Counted from the first letter of the stretch, positions 1 through 7,164 are shown. The stretch: 11,239 nucleotides of DNA from Treponema sp. (GCA_031264475.1 JAISEA010000005.1:1-11239), one strand, 5' to 3'. Notes: generated by a model not told the origin, from the sequence alone. A program made the numbers and translations.

Positions 1-1
1 G

Positions 2-481
2 AATGAAAAAAGCGCGTCAGTGAAATATAATTATACCCTGGTCATTGATGATGACGATGTACATTCCGTTTCATTAAACGCCGCGTTTAATCATTCAATT
101 ATTCCCGGTTTCAGGTTTATCGCAAAAGGTGGTATGACTTTTTCAACGTCTTCCGCCTCACCGTTTTTTGTTTCATCACCGGCGAGCGCCGGGGTACACA
201 TTCTTTCCGGGACTTATTCCGCCAATCATTTTGCGGCGGGTTCTTTGGGTTTGGAAAAATACCTTTTTAAATTGAAATTCGGCACCATCTCTCTATCAGC
301 GGCGTATCAGGCGGTTTATTCTCATGGAGATTTACTTGAATCTCAGTTTGATCATGGGATGGCGGCAATGGCGCAAGTGTATTTCAGCGGGCTTGCGCTC
401 CCCGCCATGGGTTTAGGAGGGGCGTATAATGTTGATAAGAATACCTGGCAATTTGCGTTTAATATAGGCATGACGTTTTGA
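2..481 (+). CDS. C-terminal part of an outer-membrane beta-barrel protein (5' end outside window)
   Basis: The reading frame is open from base 2 to the TGA at 479-481, so this is the last 159 codons of a longer gene. A GTG at 20 could be read as a start, but it has no Shine-Dalgarno and no signal peptide follows it, so I treat it as internal. The protein alternates polar and hydrophobic or aromatic residues in short strands (for example YLFKLKFGTISLSAAYQAVY). It ends in FAFNIGMTF: a terminal phenylalanine with alternating hydrophobics is the signature that the BAM machinery recognises in outer-membrane barrels. Glycine-rich turns (MGLGGAYNVDKNTW) fit a barrel hairpin. The exact family cannot be named from this fragment; a surface-antigen or porin-like protein is likely. 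It converges with the toxin-antitoxin pair that follows. Confidence 0.6.
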   Translation, partial: NEKSASVKYNYTLVIDDDDVHSVSLNAAFNHSIIPGFRFIAKGGMTFSTSSASPFFVSSPASAGVHILSGTYSANHFAAGSLGLEKYLFKLKFGTISLSAAYQAVYSHGDLLESQFDHGMAAMAQVYFSGLALPAMGLGGAYNVDKNTWQFAFNIGMTF

Positions 482-488
482 TGAAACG

Positions 489-506
489 GAACAGTACTTA
501 TTGTTC
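489..506. other. Small inverted repeat between convergent genes
   Basis: GAACA at 489-493 pairs with TGTTC at 502-506 across an 8-nt loop, in the 34-bp gap between the barrel gene and the PIN toxin gene, whose 3' ends face each other. It may be a weak bidirectional terminator. There is no T-run on either side, so the call is tentative. Confidence 0.25.
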
Positions 507-515
507 ATAGACACG

Positions 516-899
516 TTACCAAATATAAGTAACAGGGTATTTTTGAATATTTGTATCGGTCGTAACGATACGCATATTTTCCGAAATGGCAGTCGCCACA
601 AGTAATCTGTCAAAGGGATCTCTGTGGATAAAAGGAAGTTTTTCCAATTCTAAAATATATTCTTTGTTGATCGAGAGTAATTCAAAACCGTTGTTGTCAA
701 TCAAATCCAGAAAACCTTGTGTCCTGCCGTCAAAAACAAGTTTATTCAGACTGATTTTGATCGCAACTTCCCAAACGGAAGCCATGCTCGCCAATTTCCG
801 GTTCTGCGGTTCAATAATTGCCTGTTTTGCGTTCTCTGATAATGCTGTATCGCCGTTAAAAAACCAGATAAGCGTATGCGTATCCAAAAGCAAATTCAT
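516..899 (-). CDS. PIN-domain ribonuclease toxin (VapC type)
   Basis: This 127-residue protein has the length and motif order of VapC-type PIN toxins, which are Mg-dependent endoribonucleases cleaving tRNA, rRNA or mRNA. The expected acidic residues are all visible: D6 in LLLDTHTLIW, E44 in SVWEVAIK, D97 in HRDPFDRLLVA and D115 in VTTDTNI. The HRDPFDR motif is typical of the subgroup paired with DUF2281-like or Phd-like antitoxins. Its ATG (897-899) shares one base with the stop of the upstream antitoxin gene (TAATG), so translation is probably coupled. No frameshift or missing catalytic residue is seen, so the toxin looks intact. The RNA target cannot be deduced. Confidence 0.88.
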   Translation of the reverse strand: MNLLLDTHTLIWFFNGDTALSENAKQAIIEPQNRKLASMASVWEVAIKISLNKLVFDGRTQGFLDLIDNNGFELLSINKEYILELEKLPFIHRDPFDRLLVATAISENMRIVTTDTNIQKYPVTYIW

Positions 900-1123
900 T
901 ATCGCATATACTCCGCAAAATCATCTAATGGAGCGTCAAAATCCTCCGCCATTTCAAATTTCCCTTTAGCGCATCCAAACACAGGCTTTTTTTGTAAAAA
1001 TTCAGGTGTTGAAGAAACATCGTTTACAGGAAAAATGATTATTTCCAGCTCAGTCCCTACATATTTGCGGGGAATGGTAAAAGTTACCTGTTCGCCGCTT
1101 GGAGTAAGAAATTTCTGAATCAT
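899..1123 (-). CDS. DUF2281-like antitoxin partner of the PIN toxin
   Basis: I chose the ATG at 1121-1123 (74 residues, starting MIQKFLTPSGEQ). An AGGGAG Shine-Dalgarno lies just upstream of it on the minus strand, and the 24 codons further upstream have no ribosome site and overlap the promoter. The N-terminal half (VTFTIPRKYVGTELEIIIFPV) looks like an AbrB/MazE-like DNA-binding beta fold. The C-terminal half, VFGCAKGKFEMAEDFDAPLDDFAEYM, is the characteristic DUF2281 tail, with acidic DDFDAPLDDF-type residues that would occupy the toxin groove. By analogy with VapBC systems it neutralises the toxin and autorepresses the pair. The gene immediately precedes the toxin gene with a 1-base overlap. 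Confidence 0.82.
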   Translation of the reverse strand: MIQKFLTPSGEQVTFTIPRKYVGTELEIIIFPVNDVSSTPEFLQKKPVFGCAKGKFEMAEDFDAPLDDFAEYMR

Positions 1124-1142
1124 GCCTGTCTCCCTTATACAA

Positions 1143-1171
1143 GATATACTACATGCTATAAAAATTATCAA
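1143..1171 (-). promoter_or_regulatory. Probable promoter of the toxin-antitoxin pair
   Basis: On the minus strand TTGATA (-35, positions 1166-1171) is followed after exactly 17 bases by TATATC (-10, positions 1143-1148). The predicted transcript would start around 1136, leaving a short leader that holds the AGGGAG ribosome site ahead of the ATG at 1123. The promoter lies in the 58-bp gap after the TetR stop codon, so the pair need not depend on the TetR transcript. A direct GTATA repeat next to the -10 could be part of an autoregulatory site. Confidence 0.5.
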
Positions 1172-1181
1172 GCCCTCCCCT

Positions 1182-1757
1182 CTACCGCAGCGCATCCCTT
1201 ATAAGGCGGGCGAGCATCTTTGCCAGATCCGGCACCGGCGTATCCATGCCGTTTTGCAGCCATTCCTGCGCGAGCGACAGGATGCCGCCCGCCAAAAAAA
1301 CAGAACGATACGCGGCAACTCCCTTGTCCTGGGGTTTAACGCCGGCAGCCTCCGTAAAGTGCCGTATTGCCTCAATGCCTCCACGGAAAAACTTTTTCTG
1401 AAAAGCGCCGTCCCCGTTTTCGCTTAACAAGACCTGAATTGAATTACTGTTATCGGCAATGGACTGTAAAATATCCTGCAAGAACACGGTTGTTACCTGT
1501 CCATCCGGTTTTCTTTCCCCGCTTTTGTATGGCCGGAATATTTTCTCCGCTTCAATAAACGCCTCATCCTCTAACTGCCGCAGAAGGTCGTATTGGTCAT
1601 GGTAATACATATAAAAAGTCGAGCGGGAAAGCCCGGCGCGTTCACAAATTTCTTTGATAGAAATGTCCAAAATGGACTTTTCCTTCACAAGCGAAATAAG
1701 GCTTTCCTGTAAAACTTTTTGGGTAAACCGAACCCTAATATCCGTTTTTTTCGCCAT
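1182..1757 (-). CDS. TetR/AcrR-family transcriptional regulator
   Basis: This is a 191-residue protein of standard TetR length. The N-terminal helix-turn-helix lies at about residues 10-57: ISIKEICERAGLSRSTFYMYYHDQYDLL is a near-textbook TetR recognition region (AGLSRSTFYMYY in place of the common AGVSRGTFYRHF). The C-terminal two thirds is a helical ligand-binding and dimerisation region, resembling the TetR_C_8 type, and its ligand is unknown. The ATG at 1755-1757 is preceded by an AAGGGGA ribosome site. The gene is transcribed away from the RND exporter operon that starts 151 bp away on the other strand. That is the classic arrangement for a local repressor released by an exported or signalling molecule. 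Regulation of the exporter is inferred from position only. Confidence 0.92.
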   Translation of the reverse strand: MAKKTDIRVRFTQKVLQESLISLVKEKSILDISIKEICERAGLSRSTFYMYYHDQYDLLRQLEDEAFIEAEKIFRPYKSGERKPDGQVTTVFLQDILQSIADNSNSIQVLLSENGDGAFQKKFFRGGIEAIRHFTEAAGVKPQDKGVAAYRSVFLAGGILSLAQEWLQNGMDTPVPDLAKMLARLIRDALR

Positions 1758-1807
1758 ATTTTCCCCTTACATTTTTTCCGTTTTTGCACAGTTGCCGGAC
1801 AAATTAC

Positions 1808-1818
1808 GACATAGTGTC
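1808..1818. promoter_or_regulatory. Candidate TetR operator, dyad GACA-TAG-TGTC
   Basis: GACATAGTGTC is an 11-bp perfect dyad with 4-bp arms and a 3-bp centre. It lies about 50 bp upstream of the TetR start codon in the divergent region. Its location suits autoregulation; the short arms make this tentative. Confidence 0.35.
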
Positions 1819-1861
1819 CATTCAACAGACAAAACACTTAAAAATGTGCTTTCTGTTTCAT

Positions 1862-1875
1862 CATACTACAGTATG
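1862..1875. promoter_or_regulatory. Candidate TetR operator, dyad CATACT-AC-AGTATG
   Basis: A perfect 14-bp dyad with 6-bp arms and a 2-bp centre lies 33 bp before the GTG of the RND gene. Its left arm coincides with the best candidate -10 element, so a bound repressor would block the promoter. TetR dimers commonly bind dyads of this size. Binding is inferred, not shown. Confidence 0.45.
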
Positions 1876-1908
1876 CTTTCGATATCGTCAATTACGAAGG
1901 AGTGATAG

Positions 1909-4593
1909 GTGGAGAAATTTTTCAAACATCCCTGGGTGATAGTGGCCGTTGTTGCCGCCATCACCGTGTTTTTCGCGCTGCAACTTCCCAAAGCACAAAT
2001 GGACAACAACATGACCGCCTTTCTGCCGAAGGACAACCCGGCGCGGGTAACGACCGATCATCTGGACGAGGAATACGGTGAAGAAATATCTATCCTCGTG
2101 GGGCTTGAGCGTCCCTACGGAACGGTCTTTGACCGTGCGTTTTTGTCGCGCATCAAGGAGTTTACCGAAGAAGCGGAAACCTTCGAGCTGGTTAAAAACA
2201 CGAACTCCCTCGTGTCTGCCCAATACATTACCGCCGACAGTGAAAGCATCATCGTTACCGACCTCGTGGACGAGGGCTTTTCGGGAACGCCTGAAGAAAT
2301 CGCGGAACTCAAACGCCGCCTCGCTTCCTGGGATATGTACCAGGGTTCTTTCGTGTCCAACGATCTCTCGTCCACACAAATAGTGATAAAGGTTAAAGCA
2401 TCGTCCGCCGAGGCGGGAAAACCGCAAGTCGTGGCGGTTCTTACACGGCTCCGTGATTTGGCAAAAGAAATGTTTGCGGAATACGCCGCGGTCTACACAT
2501 CAGGACAACCGGTCATATCGGCAACCATAACCGAATCGGCGCTTACCGATGTGATATTCCTCGTTCCTCTGGTCGTCGTGGTACTGCTTGTCGTCCTCGT
2601 TATTTCGTTCCGGCGTTTCAGTTATGTAATGCTCCCGCTCTTAACCGTAGTTGTCGCTACCATTTGGGCCGTCGGGGCCATGCCGCTTTTGGGCATAACC
2701 ATGACCCTGCTTTCCATCGTACTGCCCATCGTCCTTATCGCGGTGGGTAGCGCCTACGCTGTTCACGTCATCTCCCATTACAAGGACGAGATACATGACA
2801 AAACATTTACCATTGATGAACACCTCTCCTTTGTGCTGGGCATCGTGCGGAAACTGGTAAAGCCGGTGTTTCTTGCCGCGCTTACCACCTTTGCGGGATT
2901 TATCTCATTTTGTTTTACCCCGGTTGTTCCCATCCGTGACTTCGGTATTTTCGCCAGCCTGGGTGTGTTTACCGCGTTTGCCATAGCCATGACGCTCATT
3001 CCCGCGATCCTCCTTATCCGAGGGCCCCGTGCCGTAAAACTAACGGAGCGGAAAAAAATCAGAAACAACAAGCCCGGTTTTGATTTCGAGACCCGCCTTG
3101 CCCGCTCCCTGATCGCCGTTGCCAACAGGAAAACCCTCGTGCTGGTCATGACGGCGCTGGTCGTTGCCGTCTCGCTTATCGGCGCTTCCAAGGTGGTGGT
3201 TGATAACGCCATGGTTGAGTATTTTAACGAACATACCGAGGTGAGCCGCAGCGACCGCTTTATCCGCCAGTATTTCGGCGGTTCCACGAATCTCATCCTG
3301 TCGGTAGAGGCGGGCGACACGGAAACCCTGCTCAGTCCGCAGACCCTGACCGCCATCGAGGGACTTTCCGCCTATCTCATAGATCGCGTGCCGCAGGTTA
3401 CCAAGGTAAGCGGCTTTGCGGACTTGATTAAGCGCATGAACCAGTTGTTCAACGTGGACGAATCTCCCGACGGAGTAGCGACGATTAGTACGGCAGATTA
3501 CGGCCCGGACGAAAGCGATTTTGGTTTCGGTGATTTCGGTTTTGATGTTATTGATATTGTTGATAATACAGAAGGGGGAAGTTTCCCCCTCACTCCAGCC
3601 CTGCGGTCTTCCGCTGCCCCCTCTGCGGGGGTGGTGGGCGAGTCGGCGCAGCCCGCCCCCGCAACGTCCCCGGCATCGTCTGCGAATACGGTAACTTTTG
3701 CCATGCTCAATGCCGCCATCGGAAAACACTTAAACATGAGCGCAAACGATCTGGTACGGGAAATTGAGCGCATGACAAATTACGATGGCTATTCTTACTA
3801 CGAAATTCCCGCCGACCCGGTGCGGTACGGTAAGACAACGGACGAGGAATTGGAGCAGCTTATCGCAAACTACCTGGTGCTGCTTGCCGGACAGACGGAC
3901 GACAGCATGTCCAACGACCCGCTGGAACCGACCGCCATTCAAACGGTAATACTGATAAACAGCCAGTGGCAGAAAGACGCGGATGCCGTTATCAACGCGG
4001 TGAACGAGTATGTGACAGCGAACTTCCCAAAAAATTTGCGGGTACTTGTTGGTGGTGGCGCGATCCAGGAAGGGGAACTTGTCAGCCTGGTGTTGGACTC
4101 GCAGGTTATTTCGATACTGATTTCCGTGATCATCGTGTTGATTATCGTGGCGTTCTCCTACAAGTCCCTTGCCGCAGGCCTCATCGCCGCCCTGCCTTTG
4201 GCGGTTGCCATTATCGGCAACTTCGCCGTGATGGGCTTCGTGCATATTACTATCAACATAGCAACGGCGCTTATTTCAAGCCTTGCTGTGGGAATCGGCA
4301 TTGACTACACGATTCACTTTATTGATGCGTTTAAGCGGGAATACGCGGAGGGAGGCGATTATCTCTACCGCACCTTTGCCGGCGCGGGAAAGGCGATACT
4401 GATCAACGCCGTGTCGGTAGGCGCGGGCTTCAGCGTACTTGCTCTTTCACAGTTTCGCGTTATAGCGCAGTTCGGCGGTCTTATCGCGCTGTCAATGGGT
4501 ATCAGCGCCATCGTCAGTCTTACGGTTATTCCCATGCTGATTACGACAGTGAGACCGAAGTTTATCTATGGGAACAACAGGCTGTCTGCCTAA
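1909..4593 (+). CDS. RND/MMPL-superfamily inner-membrane exporter (HAE3-like)
   Basis: This 894-residue protein has the duplicated RND layout. TM1 is at about 8-26 and a periplasmic loop at about 27-212. Five TM helices span about 213-390, ending in the LIPAILLI helix. A TM lies near 405-425, then a second periplasmic loop to about 725 and a final TM block to the end. The second half carries GIGIDYTIHFIDAFKRE near residue 795, whose Asp is the usual proton-relay residue. The first half carries GSAYAVHVISHY near 280, without that Asp, as in HAE3-type exporters. Translation starts at GTG 1909, 6 bases after AAGGAG. Such proteins use proton motive force to move lipids, hydrophobic compounds or lipoproteins. 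A Pro/Ala/Ser-rich stretch at residues 555-592 looks like an in-frame insertion. Downstream LolA-like and outer-membrane genes suggest a shared pathway. Substrate unknown. Confidence 0.92.
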   Translation: MEKFFKHPWVIVAVVAAITVFFALQLPKAQMDNNMTAFLPKDNPARVTTDHLDEEYGEEISILVGLERPYGTVFDRAFLSRIKEFTEEAETFELVKNTNSLVSAQYITADSESIIVTDLVDEGFSGTPEEIAELKRRLASWDMYQGSFVSNDLSSTQIVIKVKASSAEAGKPQVVAVLTRLRDLAKEMFAEYAAVYTSGQPVISATITESALTDVIFLVPLVVVVLLVVLVISFRRFSYVMLPLLTVVVATIWAVGAMPLLGITMTLLSIVLPIVLIAVGSAYAVHVISHYKDEIHDKTFTIDEHLSFVLGIVRKLVKPVFLAALTTFAGFISFCFTPVVPIRDFGIFASLGVFTAFAIAMTLIPAILLIRGPRAVKLTERKKIRNNKPGFDFETRLARSLIAVANRKTLVLVMTALVVAVSLIGASKVVVDNAMVEYFNEHTEVSRSDRFIRQYFGGSTNLILSVEAGDTETLLSPQTLTAIEGLSAYLIDRVPQVTKVSGFADLIKRMNQLFNVDESPDGVATISTADYGPDESDFGFGDFGFDVIDIVDNTEGGSFPLTPALRSSAAPSAGVVGESAQPAPATSPASSANTVTFAMLNAAIGKHLNMSANDLVREIERMTNYDGYSYYEIPADPVRYGKTTDEELEQLIANYLVLLAGQTDDSMSNDPLEPTAIQTVILINSQWQKDADAVINAVNEYVTANFPKNLRVLVGGGAIQEGELVSLVLDSQVISILISVIIVLIIVAFSYKSLAAGLIAALPLAVAIIGNFAVMGFVHITINIATALISSLAVGIGIDYTIHFIDAFKREYAEGGDYLYRTFAGAGKAILINAVSVGAGFSVLALSQFRVIAQFGGLIALSMGISAIVSLTVIPMLITTVRPKFIYGNNRLSA
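3574..3662 (+). repeat. GC-rich palindromic repeat embedded in frame in the RND gene
   Basis: This stretch has perfect dyads GGGGGAA-GT-TTCCCCC (3574-3589), GCGG-TCTT-CCGC (3603-3614) and CCCCC-TCTGC-GGGGG (3617-3631), unlike the surrounding coding sequence. Two blocks recur in the same order in the intergenic region after the SPOR gene. A 17-base block at 3585-3601 matches 10794-10810 at 15 of 17 positions. GCGGTCTTCCGC at 3603-3614 matches 10837-10848 exactly. It encodes a low-complexity Gly/Pro/Ser/Ala segment of the second periplasmic loop without breaking the frame. Confidence 0.55.
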
Positions 4594-4650
4594 AGTTTGC
4601 ATCACAAATTCATGCCGGAATAGAGGCATATTGTAAGGAGCATTATTATA

Positions 4651-5427
4651 ATGAAAAGATTTGTTTTGTTTGTATTATCGGCTGTACTCTGCGCAGGATC
4701 GTTGTTCGCCCAGGACGCGGCGGCTATCAAACAGGCGGCGAAAGACCGTATTCAGTCGGATACCATGTCGAGCCGCTCACGCATGGTGATTACTGCGAGA
4801 AACGGCAATACCACGGAACGGCTCATTGACCAGTACTCGAAGGACGGCGCAAACGGTTACGCCAGAGCGGTCATCGTGTTCCAGAGTCCGGCCACGGTGA
4901 GGGGGACGCGCTTTTTGACGATGGACAATGCTTCCGCGAAAAGCGATCAGTGGATTTTTCTCCCCGCCCTGGGTAAGGTACGGCGCATCGCCTCGTCGGA
5001 AAGCGGCGGCAGTTTCATGGGCACCGATTTTTCCTACGACGATCTGTCCCTCATGGACCGGGAGGTTGAGGAGGACACACATACCGTTTTGCGCGAAGAA
5101 ACGCTGGACGGCGCGGCGTGCTATGTAATCCAGAGCGTACCGAAGGACAGCGATTTTCAATACTCGAAAACAGTCTCATGGATTGACAAAGCCAACTACC
5201 GCACTTACAAGGTGGAACTGTACAACAGACGTGGCGCGGTGGAAAAACTGATGGAAATGTCCGGCTACCGGGACATACAGGGCCGCGACACGGCCACCCA
5301 GACAAAAGTCTCTACCCTGGCGGAGGGGACTTCCACGACTATCTACATGGACATCATCAAATACGACGACCCGATACCCGAAGGGGTGTTCACCACAGCC
5401 TATCTCGAAACCGGAAGGGTAAGATGA
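4651..5427 (+). CDS. Periplasmic LolA-like outer-membrane lipoprotein-sorting protein
   Basis: This 258-residue protein has a clear signal peptide (MKRFVLFVLSAVLCAGSLFA, cleavage likely before Q21). The Cys at 14 is not in a proper lipobox. The mature part matches the LolA-like family often annotated 'outer membrane lipoprotein-sorting protein' (COG2834/PF17131). DQWIFLPALGKVRRI (99-113) and FMGTDFSYDDL (122-132) are its hallmark segments, within an unclosed beta-barrel fold that binds acyl chains. An AAGGAG site at 4635-4640 precedes the ATG by 10 bases. The gene lies 57 bp after the RND gene and overlaps the next gene by ATGA, so it is in the same operon. It probably carries the hydrophobic substrate between exporter and outer membrane. 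It is not the housekeeping LolA, whose genes do not normally pair with RND proteins. Confidence 0.88.
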   Translation: MKRFVLFVLSAVLCAGSLFAQDAAAIKQAAKDRIQSDTMSSRSRMVITARNGNTTERLIDQYSKDGANGYARAVIVFQSPATVRGTRFLTMDNASAKSDQWIFLPALGKVRRIASSESGGSFMGTDFSYDDLSLMDREVEEDTHTVLREETLDGAACYVIQSVPKDSDFQYSKTVSWIDKANYRTYKVELYNRRGAVEKLMEMSGYRDIQGRDTATQTKVSTLAEGTSTTIYMDIIKYDDPIPEGVFTTAYLETGRVR

Positions 5428-6788
5428 AAGCGTTATCCATGACGACATTACCGTGGCGGCGCGTCCATGCGCCGCTGGCGGCTTTTTGCCTGCTTTTTTT
5501 TGTCGCCCTGTCTCTTCCCGCGCAGGATTTCGGTTTCGGCTTTGACGACGAGGATACAGGCGGAATGGGCGGCGCGTTTGGCAGTACGCTTGCCGTATCT
5601 ATCGGCGGTGAGGTCTCCGCCTCGATGACCGGCTTTGTTGAAGACTTTGCGGATGGCCCGGAGGACGTGCGGCTTGGAGACATCTTTTCCGGCAAACTTA
5701 ACTTTACCGCGGAAACCGCTTATGCGGAGGGAGTTGTCAATCTGAAACTTGCTTCCGGTTTGGTTTACTATGACGAAAAATCTCCGGTATATGTGGACGA
5801 GGCGTATGTCCGCGCCTACTTTGGCAGTTTCGATGTTGAAGGGGGCCTCCGAAAACTCACCTGGGGCAAGGCGGACAGTTTGGGACCGCTTGACATAGTG
5901 AACCCGCTGGACTATTCGGACTTGAGCGATTTAAGCGACATGATGAACCTTAAAATCGCCCGGCCTCTTATCCACGCATCGTTTGTTTTGGGGCAGTTTT
6001 CCAAACTGGAAGGTGTCTTTGTACCCAACTTTGAGCAGGGGGGCTTTGCGTCAAGCGGGCCCTGGGCTTCGCCGCAAATGGCAATGATAGACCAGCTTCC
6101 ACCGGGAAACGTGATCCGCCCCGACGACATGACAACCTTTGACTATGCGCAGGCGGGCTTGCGTTTCACCACGACCATAGCGGGCGCGGTGGACATAGGC
6201 GCGCAGTATTACTACGGGCGCTTCACAACCCCGACGGTTACGTCGACAGCGCCCACGCCGTCCTTGCCGGTGATAACATTCGCATACAACCCCTACCACC
6301 AAATCGGATTTGATTACGCTCAAGTTATCGCTGGTTTCAACCTCCGCGCCGAATTGGCGGCGAACATCACCGCCGACCTTTCAGGCGATGACGGCGCGGT
6401 CTATAACCCGCACCTTGCGTGGTCGTTGGGATTTGACCGGGACTTGTTCGCTGGCGTCAACCTAAACCTCCAATGCAACGAAACCATCCGCCTGCTTGAC
6501 GACATGATAGACGATCCACGGGACATCGAATACGACACAGACGTAACGTCTACACGGATAACGGCGGCGTTTTCAAAAAAGTTCCTCCGAGACGAACTAG
6601 AGGCGAAAGCCGCCGTCATCTGGGAAGTAGAGGGCGGCGCGTGCCTCCTCATGCCGTCCCTTGTCTGGGCGAAGAACGATGTGACGGTCGAACTTTCAGG
6701 CGGTATTTTCGCCGGGAGCGACGAGGCGTTCTTCGGTCAGTTCTATGACAACAATTTCGTAAAAATAGGATTGAAGTATACGTTTTAA
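5424..6788 (+). CDS. Outer-membrane beta-barrel protein, DUF1302-like, of the RND operon
   Basis: The protein has 454 residues. A basic, hydrophobic leader ends near SLPA-QDF (cleavage after about residue 33). Amphipathic strands follow, and the C-terminus FVKIGLKYTF is typical of outer-membrane barrels. Around residues 143-170, RKLTWGKADSLGPLDIVNP followed by LDYSDLSDL resembles the W-G-(x)-NP segment of DUF1302-type barrels, which I recall occurring with RND exporters and LolA-fold proteins (DUF1329) in proteobacteria. The ATG overlaps the previous stop (ATGA 5424-5427) and is preceded by GGAAGGG, so translation is coupled; M6 is a possible alternative start. The mature N-terminus DFGFGFDDED is Gly/Phe/Asp-rich, like a stretch in the RND loop. 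Probably the outer-membrane receiver or pore of the system. Family assignment is moderate; barrel topology is strong. Confidence 0.78.
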   Translation: MKALSMTTLPWRRVHAPLAAFCLLFFVALSLPAQDFGFGFDDEDTGGMGGAFGSTLAVSIGGEVSASMTGFVEDFADGPEDVRLGDIFSGKLNFTAETAYAEGVVNLKLASGLVYYDEKSPVYVDEAYVRAYFGSFDVEGGLRKLTWGKADSLGPLDIVNPLDYSDLSDLSDMMNLKIARPLIHASFVLGQFSKLEGVFVPNFEQGGFASSGPWASPQMAMIDQLPPGNVIRPDDMTTFDYAQAGLRFTTTIAGAVDIGAQYYYGRFTTPTVTSTAPTPSLPVITFAYNPYHQIGFDYAQVIAGFNLRAELAANITADLSGDDGAVYNPHLAWSLGFDRDLFAGVNLNLQCNETIRLLDDMIDDPRDIEYDTDVTSTRITAAFSKKFLRDELEAKAAVIWEVEGGACLLMPSLVWAKNDVTVELSGGIFAGSDEAFFGQFYDNNFVKIGLKYTF

Positions 6789-6878
6789 GGGGACGATTGA
6801 TAGACGTTGTGGAACGAGGGCGTCAAAAGGCTTCACGATCAAAAGGAGGCTTAACCAGTCGTGTTTTTCCCTATTTTC

Positions 6879-7151
6879 TTTCGGAGAAATGAATTATCCT
6901 TTCAGAAGGCAGACTTTCCCTTTCAGAAGGCAGACTTTCCCTTTCAGAAGGCAGACTTTCCCTTTCGGAAGGCAGACTTTCCCTTTCGGAAGGCAGACTT
7001 TCCCTTTCGGAAGGCAGACTTTCCCTTTCAGAAGGCAGACTTTCCCTTTCAGAAGGCAGACTTTCCCTTTCGGAAGGCAGACTTTCCCTTTCGGAAGGCA
7101 AACTTTCCCTTTCGGAGAGCAAAACTTTTCCTTCGGAGGAAAAACCTTGCC
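6879..7151. repeat. Tandem array of 21-bp units (array 1), 10 near-identical copies plus degenerate ends
   Basis: Ten contiguous 21-bp units run from 6900 to 7109. Each begins TTTC, then A or G, then GAAGGCAGACTTTCCC; the tenth has GCAAAC for GCAGAC. Degenerate units flank them at 6879-6899, 7110-7130 and 7131-7151. The fifth base of the ten units reads A,A,A,G,G,G,A,A,G,G. Because 21 is a multiple of three and the unit has almost no stop codons, long open frames appear on both strands. They encode only seven-residue repeats such as FQKADFP, and I do not regard them as genes. An AGGAGG at 6844-6849 lies just upstream but drives no convincing protein. Confidence 0.93.
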
Positions 7152-7164
7152 GATATGTCGGCAA
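7147..7164. other. Hairpin at the end of array 1
   Basis: TTGCCGA (7147-7153) pairs perfectly with TCGGCAA (7158-7164) over a TATG loop. On the minus strand the hairpin is followed by GGTTTTTCC, so it could act as a terminator for transcripts coming from the right. On the plus strand no T-run follows. Confidence 0.35.

Larger units (their letters stand above)
1758..1908. promoter_or_regulatory. Divergent control region between TetR gene and RND operon
   Basis: This 151-bp gap must contain the promoters of both divergent units and is the natural site for TetR operators. It has two clear dyads, listed separately (1808-1818 and 1862-1875), and an imperfect one, TTGCCGGACAA (1792-1802). An AAGGAG ribosome site at 1897-1902 lies 6 bases from the GTG start at 1909. 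A weak promoter for the plus strand could be TTAAAA (1838-1843), 18 bases, then CATACT (1862-1867). I see no convincing promoter for the TetR gene. Confidence 0.5.

Noticed and set aside
899..1195. Longer 98-residue version of the antitoxin
   Set aside because: The extra 24 codons lack a ribosome site and cover the probable promoter; the internal ATG at 1123 has a good AGGGAG.
3040..3729. Long minus-strand open frames opposite the RND gene
   Set aside because: They are antisense shadows of a strongly supported coding frame, and their translations have no recognisable domains.
6834..6868. Terminator after the outer-membrane barrel gene: CACGA (6834-6838), TCGTG (6859-6863), then TTTTT
   Set aside because: The arms are only five bases with a 20-base loop, too weak to call an intrinsic terminator.
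6900..7109. Possible CRISPR array
   Set aside because: Units are contiguous with no unique spacers, and no cas gene is present. The same applies to array 2, whose variable tails are only about five bases.
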